The notes beneath the pieces were generated by a model that made no database searches, was not told the origin of the DNA, and saw only the letters and a program-made list of their open reading frames with translations. A DNA stretch of 64,000 nt from Alectoria sarmentosa (taxonomy: Eukaryota; Ascomycota; Lecanoromycetes; Lecanorales; Parmeliaceae). The position numbers and the translations under genes are program-made. Position 1 is the first letter of the stretch, and each line of letters starts with the position of its first letter. Positions 54,475-64,000 of the stretch are shown piece by piece. The stretch lies in assembly GCA_009733775.1 (NCBI GenBank), contig WOGZ01000094.1, positions 1-64,000 on the forward strand. Reading direction: 5' to 3'.

Positions 54475-55902
54475 GTTGGTTTTCTGTAGGATGGCTTCCA
54501 CTTCGTTCGGCTTGGGATCTGAGAGTAGGTGCTTTAGGTACTGGTGCTCGTCAAAGTCGATGAAGCGCGGCTACGAGTAGCGGCTATCTAGCTTGGCGCA
54601 GCTCAGTACTTGACTTTATTGGTTGGCATGATCGCCATTGCACCGCGCATTGCTCTCCTCTCAAATTCCGTATTGGCAAGTGATCTTTGTCCAGCTCCTA
54701 CTGACCTTTTTACTAAGTTACTACCACTAATGCCGTTACGCCCAGAGTTCACAGCTAGTTGAGCGCCATCGGTTGGGGAAACGCGAGTCACCCTGCAGGA
54801 AAAGTCATGGTTGCCGGTCAGAAAATGCCTCATACAAAATCTGCATTGACAGGTGAGATCTTGGTACTCTTTGCATTCCACAAATCAATCTACTGGATTG
54901 CTGGATTTGTGGATTGCCATTCCTCGGAAGAGTAAGAACGAGCAGAACTAAAGTACTTGAAGTTATGTCCCAAGCAGTAGTTTTCTCATGCCGAAGAATG
55001 TCTCGGGGGGGATCATTGCTATTTCTTTGTTGCAGTATAGACAAAGTTAATGCAGGACTAACAGTTTTGATTGTCACACCATAGATTGGACAAGAATAAT
55101 GAGCTGCTTCATGCGCACATTCGGCCGTTATTCCGGCATAACCTTTGCCGACTTGGGGAATTATTAGAACAAAATAATACCGCATACCTTAGTCATGATG
55201 CCTTAGTAATCAATTGTCCGTCGTTCTGAGGCGGAAGGCATTAGGCGTTTCCCGGTATGATGAGTACTGTGTGGGAATGCGCTATTCTAAAGTACGCAGG
55301 CAGAGCCCGAGGGCCCTCGATGGATTTCAAACTTAAGCGCCCCTCTCGCCATCTTCTTCCCTCGCTCCACAAACAAACTTGAGTACCTTTCAATCATCTC
55401 TACTGCTCTCCACTCCACAGCCAAGTGCTTTTTGCGCTTCCTCTTCATAATCAAAGCTTGCCTGATAACGCTGCCGTACAAACATTTGACCCGAAACCGA
55501 CTGGAAGAAGCCTCTGCATTCGGACGTCTTCTTCCCCACGACCTTGTGTTTTGTCGGAACACACAGCCGCCAACTTCATCCTGTGGACACCAAGCTCTGA
55601 TCTCATCGGTCCATCTGGTCTTTCTCTGGTCTCTCTCAATTTCTCCGCAGGGCTGAGTTCGATTCCTCTCTCCGCAGCTCTCGGCGCCCACTTGAACATT
55701 CATTGCGAGCGAGTCTACTCGTCGAGCAAACAAATCATGTTCGCATTACATTCATAACAATACGGTCCTCAGGGACACTACATATCATAGGGCCGTAATA
55801 AAGTCATCGTCCGAGTTATATCTAAGAGCTTTCGCTTGGATTGAAGAACATCCTACCACAATTCCACCTGGACAGTGACTCGGTCTATTAGCAAGTCGCT
55901 CT
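54475..55902. other. 1.4-kb divergent region between ATP16 and the DUF2457-like gene
   Basis: Promoters and leaders of both genes. A 148-codon minus-strand frame (55287-55733) is opposed by two open plus-strand frames and has no family wording, so it is not called. Confidence 0.55.
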
Positions 55903-58185
55903 ATGGCTCATCATCAGCAAAGCAATCATGATCGGAGCCTCGCAGCTCAAGGGATGTCCTCTAGCAACGGGCTCCACAGCTCTGCAAATCAGTCTGCAAG
56001 TGGGGATGATGAATTAACATCGGACGTCGATGAACCTCCGGATATGCATTTTTCAAAATTGATCACACCGACCTTCCGAAGTGCAAGTTTCGAGCAAGGC
56101 TATATGGCGTCGCCGCATCTTCAGCGCAGCAGAAAAGAGTCACTTCTCACTCAAGCGCTTCTTACGAGTCCTGAGCTGACTCCGTTATCCGATGCTGAAG
56201 CACCTGTGCTTACTAGCGATGGTGGACTGACAAGTCCCGCCCGGACCACTACTCCCAGTCCTCCACCGCCTGTCATCAATCATGGTGGCTTTGCCTCGCT
56301 CATCTCAACAGAAATTACGGCTCCGGCGAAAGGCCCTACAGCAGATGGACCTCAGTTTGCCGGGACCACGGGTGCTGACCGTTCGCAAGAAGTCAAGGTG
56401 GAAGAAGGTTTGGGTCGCAGACGATGCATCAGCTTCGCATGCGGCCGCCAGACCGTTACACGGAAGCAGAATGATCAGCCAGCAAATACCCAGGCGAACA
56501 CTGGTTTGTCGGTGAAGATATCTGATCCACCGAAACGGCCATGTGTGTTGAGATTCGCATGTCCTATGAAGCCATTGCACACTGATCATCCCAAGTCAGG
56601 AGTTGGGGCCAAGCCAGTCGACAAACCTTTGCCTCCAAAAACAGAATTGGTAGTGCCAATTCCAGACATTAGCCTTCAAGAGCGTCGCAGTTCAGCTTCT
56701 ACAGCGAAGACCAGCCCAGTCAAACATACTTCCACTGCTTCTATGAGTGCTCAGCCTCGGAAATCACAAGTATTCAATCGTATAGACTTCCAGAAATCAG
56801 AAGCCACCAGGTTCCATGAGTTTGCCGGTCCTTTCAACGCCGAGGATGAATGGATAAGCGAACAGACAGCCTACCGTCAGAAAATTACCATCAATGATAC
56901 TCTCCGAAAGGAGAATGCTATCAGGAAACTGGCCGAGGAGGCCGAGGAGGAATTAGACGAAGAGGCTGACGAAGAGCTTGATGGATACGACAACGGCAAC
57001 AACTTCGATGACGACGGTAGAGACTATAGCGATGAAGCTTCGGACGGAGGCAATGAGACGGACGATGAAGAGGGCTTCGCTGACTCCGACGACGAAAGTG
57101 ATGGAAATTCGGATTATCAGTTCTGGACGCCAGGTCTTACAATAGCCGCCACCTCCACAGATCGCCTTGAGCACATTCGTCCAGCAGCCCATAGAGCGGC
57201 CTCGGAGTCCTCGATCGAATTTGCCAACAATACGAAAAAGGGCTCTACTCAAGCCCGGAAGCAGCCAGGGACACACAGATCCCCACGAATGCGCCCCGGG
57301 ACCCCTAAACTGCCCGACGACGCCGACTTTGTCATTGGAACTCTCGATGAGGATAGGCCTCTTGAGGATGCATACATGTCGTGTTTGGAAGAGCGCCGAC
57401 GTTCAAGACATAAGCCTGTCCCTCAAGACATCGATCCTAGCTTTCCCACGTCGGAGCCTGAGGCTGACAATGATGACGATGAAACCAATGCTACTCAGGT
57501 ACATGATGAGCCGGAATGGGTAACGGGTCGGGCAGACAGTTCTGGTGAGGAGCTCTCGTATTTTAAAGAGAATGGCTCGCTGTCTACCAAAGCCTCTAAT
57601 TCTCCAATACCTTCGCCTAAAAGCATACATTCACCACCACCGAAAAGAGGCCCTATACATCGTTCACCACCTCCACGTCGCCTTTTTGGCCAATCAACCC
57701 ATCGTCTGCGGTCTCCGCCGCCTATGCATCGAAAGCTCACATCTCCTCCATCGTCTCGTAGACCTTCCCTTAGTGGATCGCCCGATAAACCTCTTGGGAT
57801 CAATATGCCGCATCTGGCCCAGCGCCCCAACCTCACTCACACAACGTCGCTACCAAGAACTCCCAATCCGTTCTGGGATCAGCACCGCAGGTGGCGATTC
57901 CACGGTTCTGACAGCCCTTTTGTTGGCACTTCACCACAGAGCATCGGCCCTTCGCCTATGGATCTTCACAGCCGTGGGCCTATTGACATTGTCCAAGGTC
58001 TCGAGACTAAAAGACAAAGACGCAAGGACAAATTCTGGCGACAACATTGCCGCAATGCCGGTAAAGAAAAGGAGAGAAGATGCCAGCCAGGTAAAGGGGC
58101 AGAAAGAATGAGGGAGCTTGGACTGGAAATGGCAGATCGGTGTAAAGGCTACGGTCAAAAGGCACAGCTTGTCCTCTCCGTCTGA
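55903..58185 (+). CDS. DUF2457-like acidic protein of unknown function
   Basis: One exon of 760 residues. Conserved-looking islands are RRRCISFACGRQ and KRPCVLRFACP (about residues 180-220), two paired RxCxxFAC motifs that recall a metal- or protein-binding knuckle. Another block is RIDFQKSEATRFHEFAGPFNAEDEWI followed by ITINDTLRKENAIRKLAEEA, an amphipathic helix. Next is a very acidic stretch (about 350-410, Asp/Glu/Gly/Asn) and WTPGLTIAAT. The C-terminal 200 residues are Ser/Pro/Arg-rich, with repeated HRSPPPRR and LRSPPPMHR cores. This order fits my memory of the fungal DUF2457 family, but that is a family recollection, not a computed hit. A nuclear or chromatin role would be only a guess. 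Confidence 0.7.
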   Translation: MAHHQQSNHDRSLAAQGMSSSNGLHSSANQSASGDDELTSDVDEPPDMHFSKLITPTFRSASFEQGYMASPHLQRSRKESLLTQALLTSPELTPLSDAEAPVLTSDGGLTSPARTTTPSPPPPVINHGGFASLISTEITAPAKGPTADGPQFAGTTGADRSQEVKVEEGLGRRRCISFACGRQTVTRKQNDQPANTQANTGLSVKISDPPKRPCVLRFACPMKPLHTDHPKSGVGAKPVDKPLPPKTELVVPIPDISLQERRSSASTAKTSPVKHTSTASMSAQPRKSQVFNRIDFQKSEATRFHEFAGPFNAEDEWISEQTAYRQKITINDTLRKENAIRKLAEEAEEELDEEADEELDGYDNGNNFDDDGRDYSDEASDGGNETDDEEGFADSDDESDGNSDYQFWTPGLTIAATSTDRLEHIRPAAHRAASESSIEFANNTKKGSTQARKQPGTHRSPRMRPGTPKLPDDADFVIGTLDEDRPLEDAYMSCLEERRRSRHKPVPQDIDPSFPTSEPEADNDDDETNATQVHDEPEWVTGRADSSGEELSYFKENGSLSTKASNSPIPSPKSIHSPPPKRGPIHRSPPPRRLFGQSTHRLRSPPPMHRKLTSPPSSRRPSLSGSPDKPLGINMPHLAQRPNLTHTTSLPRTPNPFWDQHRRWRFHGSDSPFVGTSPQSIGPSPMDLHSRGPIDIVQGLETKRQRRKDKFWRQHCRNAGKEKERRCQPGKGAERMRELGLEMADRCKGYGQKAQLVLSV

Positions 58186-60012
58186 AGCCCACCGTCTCGG
58201 ATGTCTTGCACATATCTTGTAAATATTTTAAGTTCCCTCTCGCTTCGACTGGGACATTTTACATATTAATTATCATGTCAGAGGATCCTGCACGGGTCAG
58301 CTATTGGATTTGATCGGTTGCATACATGATTTGAAGGGCAGCGGCATTATTTGTTTTGGGATTCTGCATACTTAGCAGTGGCAGCACTACTACTGTTACA
58401 GCCTTCGTTATGACGATACTTTCTTGAAGTCCTCCAACCTACTGCAGCGCCCGGGTGACTGTTGGACGGGAGAAAGGCCATGAGAGAAAAGCCAGAGTAA
58501 GGCAGATCAGAGACGGTGAAGCATTCTTGTTCTTGGTAAAGATAGCTGTCTTGCCACCAACACCGGTTAAGTCCCTAAGATTACATGTGATGCGATCGCC
58601 ACACCTCTCTCTAGCCTTTGCATGAGTCAATATGTACCGCCCACCTCCCCGTTAGAAGAGATGAGGATTGATGGTGATGAGTAAGGTGAATGAACCAGCG
58701 TCATATGCACTGCGACTGAAAGTGCGCGCCTGGCAGAAGCAGATGATGTTGGATAAGGAGTCCATCCTACCGGAAAGAAGGTCAAGTTGGGAAGCAGGTG
58801 ACTATCTGCCACCCTTACTGCTGACCGCTTCCGTTGATGATGATTACGAATACTGTGTAAGGGAGCATGCAAGACTGAGATGCTGAAAAAGGTCCCATCA
58901 CCTTGCTTCCACTCGGCCTCGTCTGCTACCAAGTGCAATCGCGCAAGGTTGTTGGGGGCGTTGGACACTCCCACGGTCCCTATGCGCGTGTCACGACATA
59001 TGTATCTATCTAGGTTACAGGTACTCGTACCTAAGGTAGTGAATTTTTCCAAAGTAAGATTGGTGTAAAGTCAGGGAGAAGGAAGGGGGAGGAAGAAGGG
59101 CGAGGTGAGGCTAGAAGGAATTAATTACCGTACCTTGACCACCTACTCGTAATGGTGATGGTGATGGGGATGGGGATGCAAATGTACGAGCCTCGGAGGT
59201 ATAATAAAACCTGGCAGGTGAATTTCATGCATGAGCATGATCCGTCTAGACATTAGTCTAGCCCTAGTGGCCCGAACCCCACGCATGAGGGGCAGCTGTT
59301 TCTCCATTTTGATTCTTCAAGGTGAAGCTACTTAGGTTCTCTACCTATGACCTAAGCCTACTTACCTAAAGTACCCCTCCAAGACCCCGAGACCCTTTTT
59401 TCGGAATTCAAGAATTCAATAATAACAATCAATAACAATAACAAGAGTATCAATAACAACAACAAAATAACATTATGGAATCTTCACTCCCCGCCCGGCG
59501 AACACACCGTTCCCAACTTCCAAGGGATCAGCATCTCTCCTCCCAACAGCCATTTGTTTGTTGCTAAAGTATGTATTTGTATGATCGGCAGTCGTGTTGA
59601 AAAAGTAGACTCCCGGCTAGCCTTTTTAACCCACACGCTTGCTTATCTGACCCTCCACTTTTTCTGCAGCTCCTGCAAGCTGCTTCATCTCTGCATACCA
59701 GTAGCTCCCCACTCCCTCTTCAACAATTGCTATTGGCCCGGACCTCTTCGTTTCGCGCCAACCGTCTTGCAGTCTTCGTCGCCCCTCGTCTAAAGTTCAT
59801 ATAAGATTGGTGTACCTGTCGAAGCCTGGTTCCATTTTCCTGCTACTAGCCGGCTTCCTACCACGCACTAGATGCTTCGTTGCTGGTATCCATGACAAGC
59901 TCGCTCCGAGGTGTAGCGTTATATCATAGCTGTCGAGTCGTTGGCGCAGCCGAAGACAACCATCCCATCTCCTCTCATCATACCCTCTCACACCCCTTAT
60001 GTATTGCTCGGC
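58186..60012. other. 1.8-kb region between tandem plus-strand genes
   Basis: Contains the 3' flank of the DUF2457-like gene and the upstream region of the leucine-rich-repeat gene. It has two ACCTAAGGTA-type motif clusters (59012-59040 and 59330-59385), a GATGGG repeat (59151-59180) and an AATAAC repeat (59417-59471). Open frames are short and overlapping; no gene is called. Confidence 0.55.
59417..59471. repeat. AATAAC/AACAAC tandem repeat
   Basis: Low-complexity array of hexamer and trinucleotide units, similar in character to the (ACA)n run that opens the window. Probably a promoter-proximal or leader sequence. Confidence 0.8.
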
Positions 60013-62429
60013 ATGGACTCGGAGGATGGACAAATCTTTGTCAAGGTAGGATAGGATGCGGAGACTCAGTCGCCATACCTGCAATACGAAACATGACTGA
60101 CTTGGCATAGAATTTAGCACATTTCGTCAGAACACATGAAAAAGCTCTCGCCAATGCCTTGCAATTGCGCCGGCAAACCCCCAAAAATGGACAAACAAGC
60201 GTCGCGATGGGAGAGGCCTCTCCGACACGCATCAGCAGCTACCAAAATTCTGCTCCCTCTTCGTCCACATCGAACGCTCTGGCAGCTGCCCTTTCCCTTG
60301 GGACCCTCAATTTCACGTCCCAAAGCCTCAAGCCGGCCAAGCTCACCCTGACAGCACACCACCTTTTCTATCTTCTATCACGCATAGAAGATATAGGGAT
60401 TCCTGTGGGCCCGATGAATGTGCGCTTAGAGAACATCCATGCAGAATCGTCGCCCGCCAATTACGTCTCTTTTCTTAGCCAATCGCAAAGGTCTCAGGGA
60501 CGTAGCGATCGCGACTCGATTCACTCCGTATCCAGCGTTCGCACGGTCATGTCCGGCATGTCCAACCTGTGGTCTGGTTTTGGCCTAGGGTCTTCAACCA
60601 GTGCTGCTAAGACAGAGAAATTCAAGGCGCAGCTGTTGATAGACCTGAAATATCTCTACTCCGCTTTTACAAAGATTCCATGCCTACGACTATCACCAGA
60701 CCGTAAAGCGCGTCTGATTGGAGGGTACGAGGAGTTTCCTTTCGATACTGCTGTACCATTGCTAGCCTTTAAAAATGTCAGCGCACTTGAGATATGTGAC
60801 GTAGACTTTCGACAGTTCTACGGCTGGGATAAGTTGGCCGAGCAACTGCGCTCGCTCACTGTGAAGCGATCAAACATGGATGACCCGACAGATCTCTTTG
60901 TCAACATCGTGCTGGATGATGTTGACAAGCGAAGACGGCGCTCATCTAAAGCCCAAATACCATGGCCAGCAAGCCCTTCGTTACGTTACAGCGATGTAGG
61001 ACGGGCAAATTCCACTCCTAGCTCGCCCATGGTGGATAACAAGCTTGGGCAGAGTCCCAACAAAAATGACCAAATTCAAAATGAGTCCGACACTTCTGTA
61101 TCACAGCGTCACAGACAGAGGACGAAAAGCGCATCTCCGAGCAGGCCCAGCAGCTCTAGACAAGACGGCTCTTACCATCATTCAAGGGCCAATCCCGCCA
61201 AGGTTAAGCGTTCGGAATCTGGAAGTTCGAATTCAAGTACTCATTCCCTTGGTTCCTTCCCCATGAGTATACTTCCAGCTTCAAAATGGAGGTTTCTGAG
61301 GCACTTAAGTCTTGCGGACAATTCCCTCACCTCAATGGCGTCTTCCTGTCTTTTACCCCTTTCCAATAACCTGCTCTCTTTAGATCTATCCTCAAACTTG
61401 TTCTCGGACATTCCTGAGGCCGTAAATACTTTGACTGCTTTAAGGGCTCTGAACCTCTGCAATTGCATGATTGAATCTTTACACTCGTTGAAAAGGAATC
61501 CATTGCCAGCTATCAGTGCTCTGAATCTTCGGGCAAACCGGCTTGTGTCCATTGCAGGCGTCGAGCGACTCCTATCTCTGGAGCGTCTTGACCTTAGAGA
61601 CAACAGAATCCAAGACCCAACCGAGTTGGCCAGACTCACTGGCATTCCAGATATTCACGAGATTTGGGTTCTACGTAACCCTTTCGTCAAAAGCCATAGC
61701 AATTATCGCGTCATTATATTCCAGCTTTTCAGGAATACTCCGGGGTACTCTGAGGACATCATGATTGATGCTTCAGCTCCTGGGTATGGCGAACGAAGGC
61801 AACTAAGAGATCGTGTTATCGAGCCAGAAGAAATCCCTATCGTTAAGGCAATTTCCATTGAGCCACCGTCAAATCCTCCACCGCAGACCCATGAGGGACC
61901 GGAGTCACAGCGTCCATCACCTCAAACAACGCAAAGTGAGTTTGCCGTAGGGTCAGGCCGTCGAAGGAAGGGTCCACGGCGACGTATAGTTGACCTTGCT
62001 CGGGAGAGCTCCCCCATCAATCAGCACACTCTAACGGAAATTCCCCAAGACATGGCACGTCTGACTCCCGCCGATGGTTACATCGACGGCGTATCGCCAA
62101 GGAGCAAGCCGACCTTACTTCCCCAACTACAGGTTCAATCTGACATACCATCGCCGCAGCCGCCCGAAACAATAGATCCTGTCGGCCACACACCCCCATA
62201 TGTGTCCGACAAAGGACGATCTCTTGTGTCGGAGATCCAAAACCTGAATCTCAACGTCAACGGCGAAGCATATCGACAAAAAATCGAGAGCCTCAAGAGC
62301 GAAGTTGGAAGCAATTGGTTGAGTGTGCTAAGCGAAGATAGCTGGAATCGGCATCACATGGAACCAGAAGCTGCTGCTTTCCGGGCATCGAGCCAAGGCA
62401 TTCTGAGTGGCAGTCGCACTCTAGGATAA
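60013..62429 (+). CDS. Leucine-rich-repeat protein of unknown function (two exons)
   Basis: The exons join as 60013-60045 and 60111-62429, giving 783 residues. The first exon encodes only MDSEDGQIFVK; splicing to NLAHFVRTHEKALANALQL gives a continuous amphipathic start, and no other ATG is suitable upstream. The region to about residue 260 is a conserved-looking domain (KLTLTAHHLFYLLSRIEDIG, LRLSPDRKARLIGGYEEFPF, ALEICDVDFRQFYGWDKLAEQL). After a serine-rich linker come about five leucine-rich repeats (residues 390-530: HLSLADNSLTSMAS, SLDLSSNLFSDIPEAV, ALNLRANRLVSIAGV, RLDLRDNRIQDPTELA). A cap, NPFVKSHSNYRVIIFQLF, follows the repeats. The arrangement recalls animal LKB1-interacting protein (STK11IP), but the match is structural impression only. 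The tail is disordered. Confidence 0.8.
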
Positions 62430-63922
62430 AGGGGTGCCTATTCTTGGTAATTGCCCCTATTTTCAAGGAAAGCCGAGGATCAATGATGGCTTGCCGACTT
62501 CGGCAATGAACCGTTGTACAATAATCACATTGTTTGTGGGTCATAGGAGCAGGCAGCTCGTTCGCCTGTATTTTGGTATTTTCCAAGCGGGAATTTTCCG
62601 CTGACGGTTAGCATAAGCGTTCTGTGTATAGATTCCGCCCATTTTTCATGAGTTCCTGAAATCGTCACGGAATGATGGCAGACCTGATGATCGATGATAG
62701 ATCTGTAGCATGGAAGCGAAGGCGTTAAGCGTTAGGTGTTGCAAGAAGAAGGTATTCTCGCTCTTGTTTCATCCATGGTAGATCTAAATGACTCTGTGGC
62801 AGATAAGCCGCCAGAAAGAATGGCAATCTTTGGTTATTGGCATCTTCCAGATTTGGTGCATTCATAGGTATAAGCAAAGAGGTCTGGCAATCGATATGCA
62901 CGAAACAATCGGAATAGAGTGTTGTATGGACCATGAACCTCGGATGTCGTGCTCATGTTGTCAGTATTAAAGGGTTACTTTTTCTGGCCGTGAACCTGGA
63001 AGGTGGAAGGATAGTGGGTGGCAGATCCAATTGCGTACACAAAGCCAATTGACTCCCTGGTGCCCCCAAGATGCCCAGCTGTCTCACTACACCCAAGCAG
63101 GAGAGCTTGAGTCGCTTTCACAACTCTCTTCAGGAATTGATTGTTCCCCGAAAGTTGGATCTTGGTGTATCAAAGTGTAAATAGAAGGTACAATTTCTAG
63201 AGAGTCTCGAGAGTCACTCAGCCAGAAAGCTCCAGAGCGCCAGCCATTTACTAGCGGCTACATTCCTGCGCTAAGAGCCGACAACCCAATAATCCAAAGA
63301 ACCCAACATCACTCCTCTGAAACAATCTCTTCTTGCAGCCCACCAAATTTCCCAATACATCACCCCAGCGGTGTGCTTGAATTCCTTCACCACGTCTTCT
63401 CTCTACCTAGCGACTACCACCTTTCTCGCCTGCTGAAGACGCCGCTCACAATATCCAACAGCAAGCCGAAAACTTCAGCGACAGAACCTGCGAACCACTT
63501 CGACGTGATACCAACCTCATCGACTGTCCCGTCGATAAACACGTGCTCCCGCCCTTGTGACCAGGACTGTGGTGATCATTGAAGACCGAAAAAAATAGGA
63601 CTTCTCTGTGAGGACAGGGTGTTGTCGCTTTCGCTTCTGACGCGCAGTATTCCAAGGGGACGAATCACCGCCTGCACAGAAATAGATAACTGGTAAGTGG
63701 AGGTATATGAAGTATTGTCTGAGGCTCACGTGAGGTATGCCCCGCGATCGCCTTGATGCGAGGTGGTGCTGGCAGGTTTTTATCAGGCTGGCTGACGCTG
63801 CGAAATAAAGTTGGCGCTTCGAAATCAGGAAGCAGAAACATTAAAGGCGTACTTTGCGTAGCCTTCAACCCCGCCCTGAGCTCAGATTACTAGGAGTCGC
63901 GCCCCCAAATTGGGACCACAGC
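62430..63922. promoter_or_regulatory. 1.5-kb region upstream of the PP1 gene
   Basis: Holds the end of the leucine-rich-repeat transcript and the PP1 promoter and leader. A 69-codon plus-strand frame (63373-63582) is Ser/Thr-rich without family wording and is not called; it might be an upstream ORF in the leader. Confidence 0.5.
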
Positions 63923-64000
63923 ATGGCGGATCAAAATGATGTGGACCTGGATTCCATCATCGATAGGCTGCTCGAAGTGAGAGGAAGTCGACCCGGGAAG
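63923..64000 (+). CDS. GLC7: Serine/threonine protein phosphatase PP1 catalytic subunit, 5' end only
   Basis: The first 26 codons are present; the gene continues beyond the window. The translation MADQNDVDLDSIIDRLLEVR plus GSRPGK is the near-invariant N-terminus of ascomycete PP1 (yeast Glc7, Aspergillus BimG). PP1 controls mitotic exit, glycogen metabolism and septation. None of the metal-binding motifs (GDxHG, GDxVDRG) can be checked here. Confidence 0.92.
   Translation, partial: MADQNDVDLDSIIDRLLEVRGSRPGK

Noticed and set aside
55287..55733. 148-codon minus-strand open frame upstream of the DUF2457-like gene
   Set aside because: Opposed by open frames on the plus strand and rich in Arg and Cys without pattern; probably the antisense of a leader.
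1..64000. Search for CRISPR arrays, complete transposons, viral genes or a secondary-metabolite cluster
   Set aside because: No spaced direct repeats, transposase, reverse transcriptase, capsid, PKS or NRPS wording was seen on either strand.

Overview
The window is nuclear DNA of a filamentous ascomycete (Pezizomycotina). Genes are closely packed on both strands. They are broken by short GT-AG introns, usually 45-75 bp, with CTRAC branch sites. The gene set is typical of this group: COP9 signalosome subunit 1, a G-protein gamma subunit, fungal-only DUF families and an SREBP-pathway Dsc4-like protein. I cannot fix the class from sequence alone. The best lineage hint is a family of longer, mutually similar introns that behave like the introner-like elements described in several Dothideomycetes.

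Layout. 0-12.2 kb: PPE1 (+), a DUF1746/Dsc4-like membrane protein (-), RFC2 (+), DUS2 (-), IPP1 (+), SEC20 (+) and an O6-alkylguanine-DNA alkyltransferase (+). 12.8-23.3 kb, minus strand: the PDE2-type cAMP phosphodiesterase with a 2.9-kb upstream region, the CCR4 deadenylase and a small LYR-motif protein. 23.6-25.3 kb: a decayed monoglyceride lipase gene (+). 25.8-31.8 kb: a TRM61-like, probably mitochondrial, tRNA methyltransferase (-), CSN1 (+) and glucose-6-phosphate dehydrogenase (-). After a 2.6-kb gene-poor stretch come a DUF2406 protein (+), VMA21 (-), the FUN30/SMARCAD1 remodeller (+), a selenoprotein-W-like Rdx protein (-), the G-gamma subunit (-) and eIF3a (+). 47.5-64 kb: a conserved unknown (-), NatB catalytic subunit NAT3 (+), a disordered unknown (-), ATP synthase delta (-), a DUF2457-like protein (+), a leucine-rich-repeat protein (+), and the first 26 codons of the PP1 catalytic subunit (+) running off the end.

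The genes are unlinked housekeeping and signalling functions. There is no biosynthetic cluster, defence island, virus or complete transposon. I see no rRNA, tRNA or CRISPR.

The main discovery candidate is the introner-like family. At least eleven introns of 110-205 bp in five loci (alkyltransferase, lipase pseudogene, TRM61-like, FUN30, Rdx) share three sequence boxes: a 5' box at the donor, an internal box around GAGTYGCAAGACATGT, and a 3' box around AATGCTGACTCCGAAA that contains the branch site. In the best copies, short complementary arms (GAGTC/GACTC and TTGAG/CTCAA) could fold the element so that the branch site lies in a stem. Two copies split active-site motifs: the PCHR of the alkyltransferase and the CxxC of the Rdx protein. 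Exon boundaries were joined by hand from reading frame, splice consensus and family conservation. The joined coding lengths are all multiples of three.
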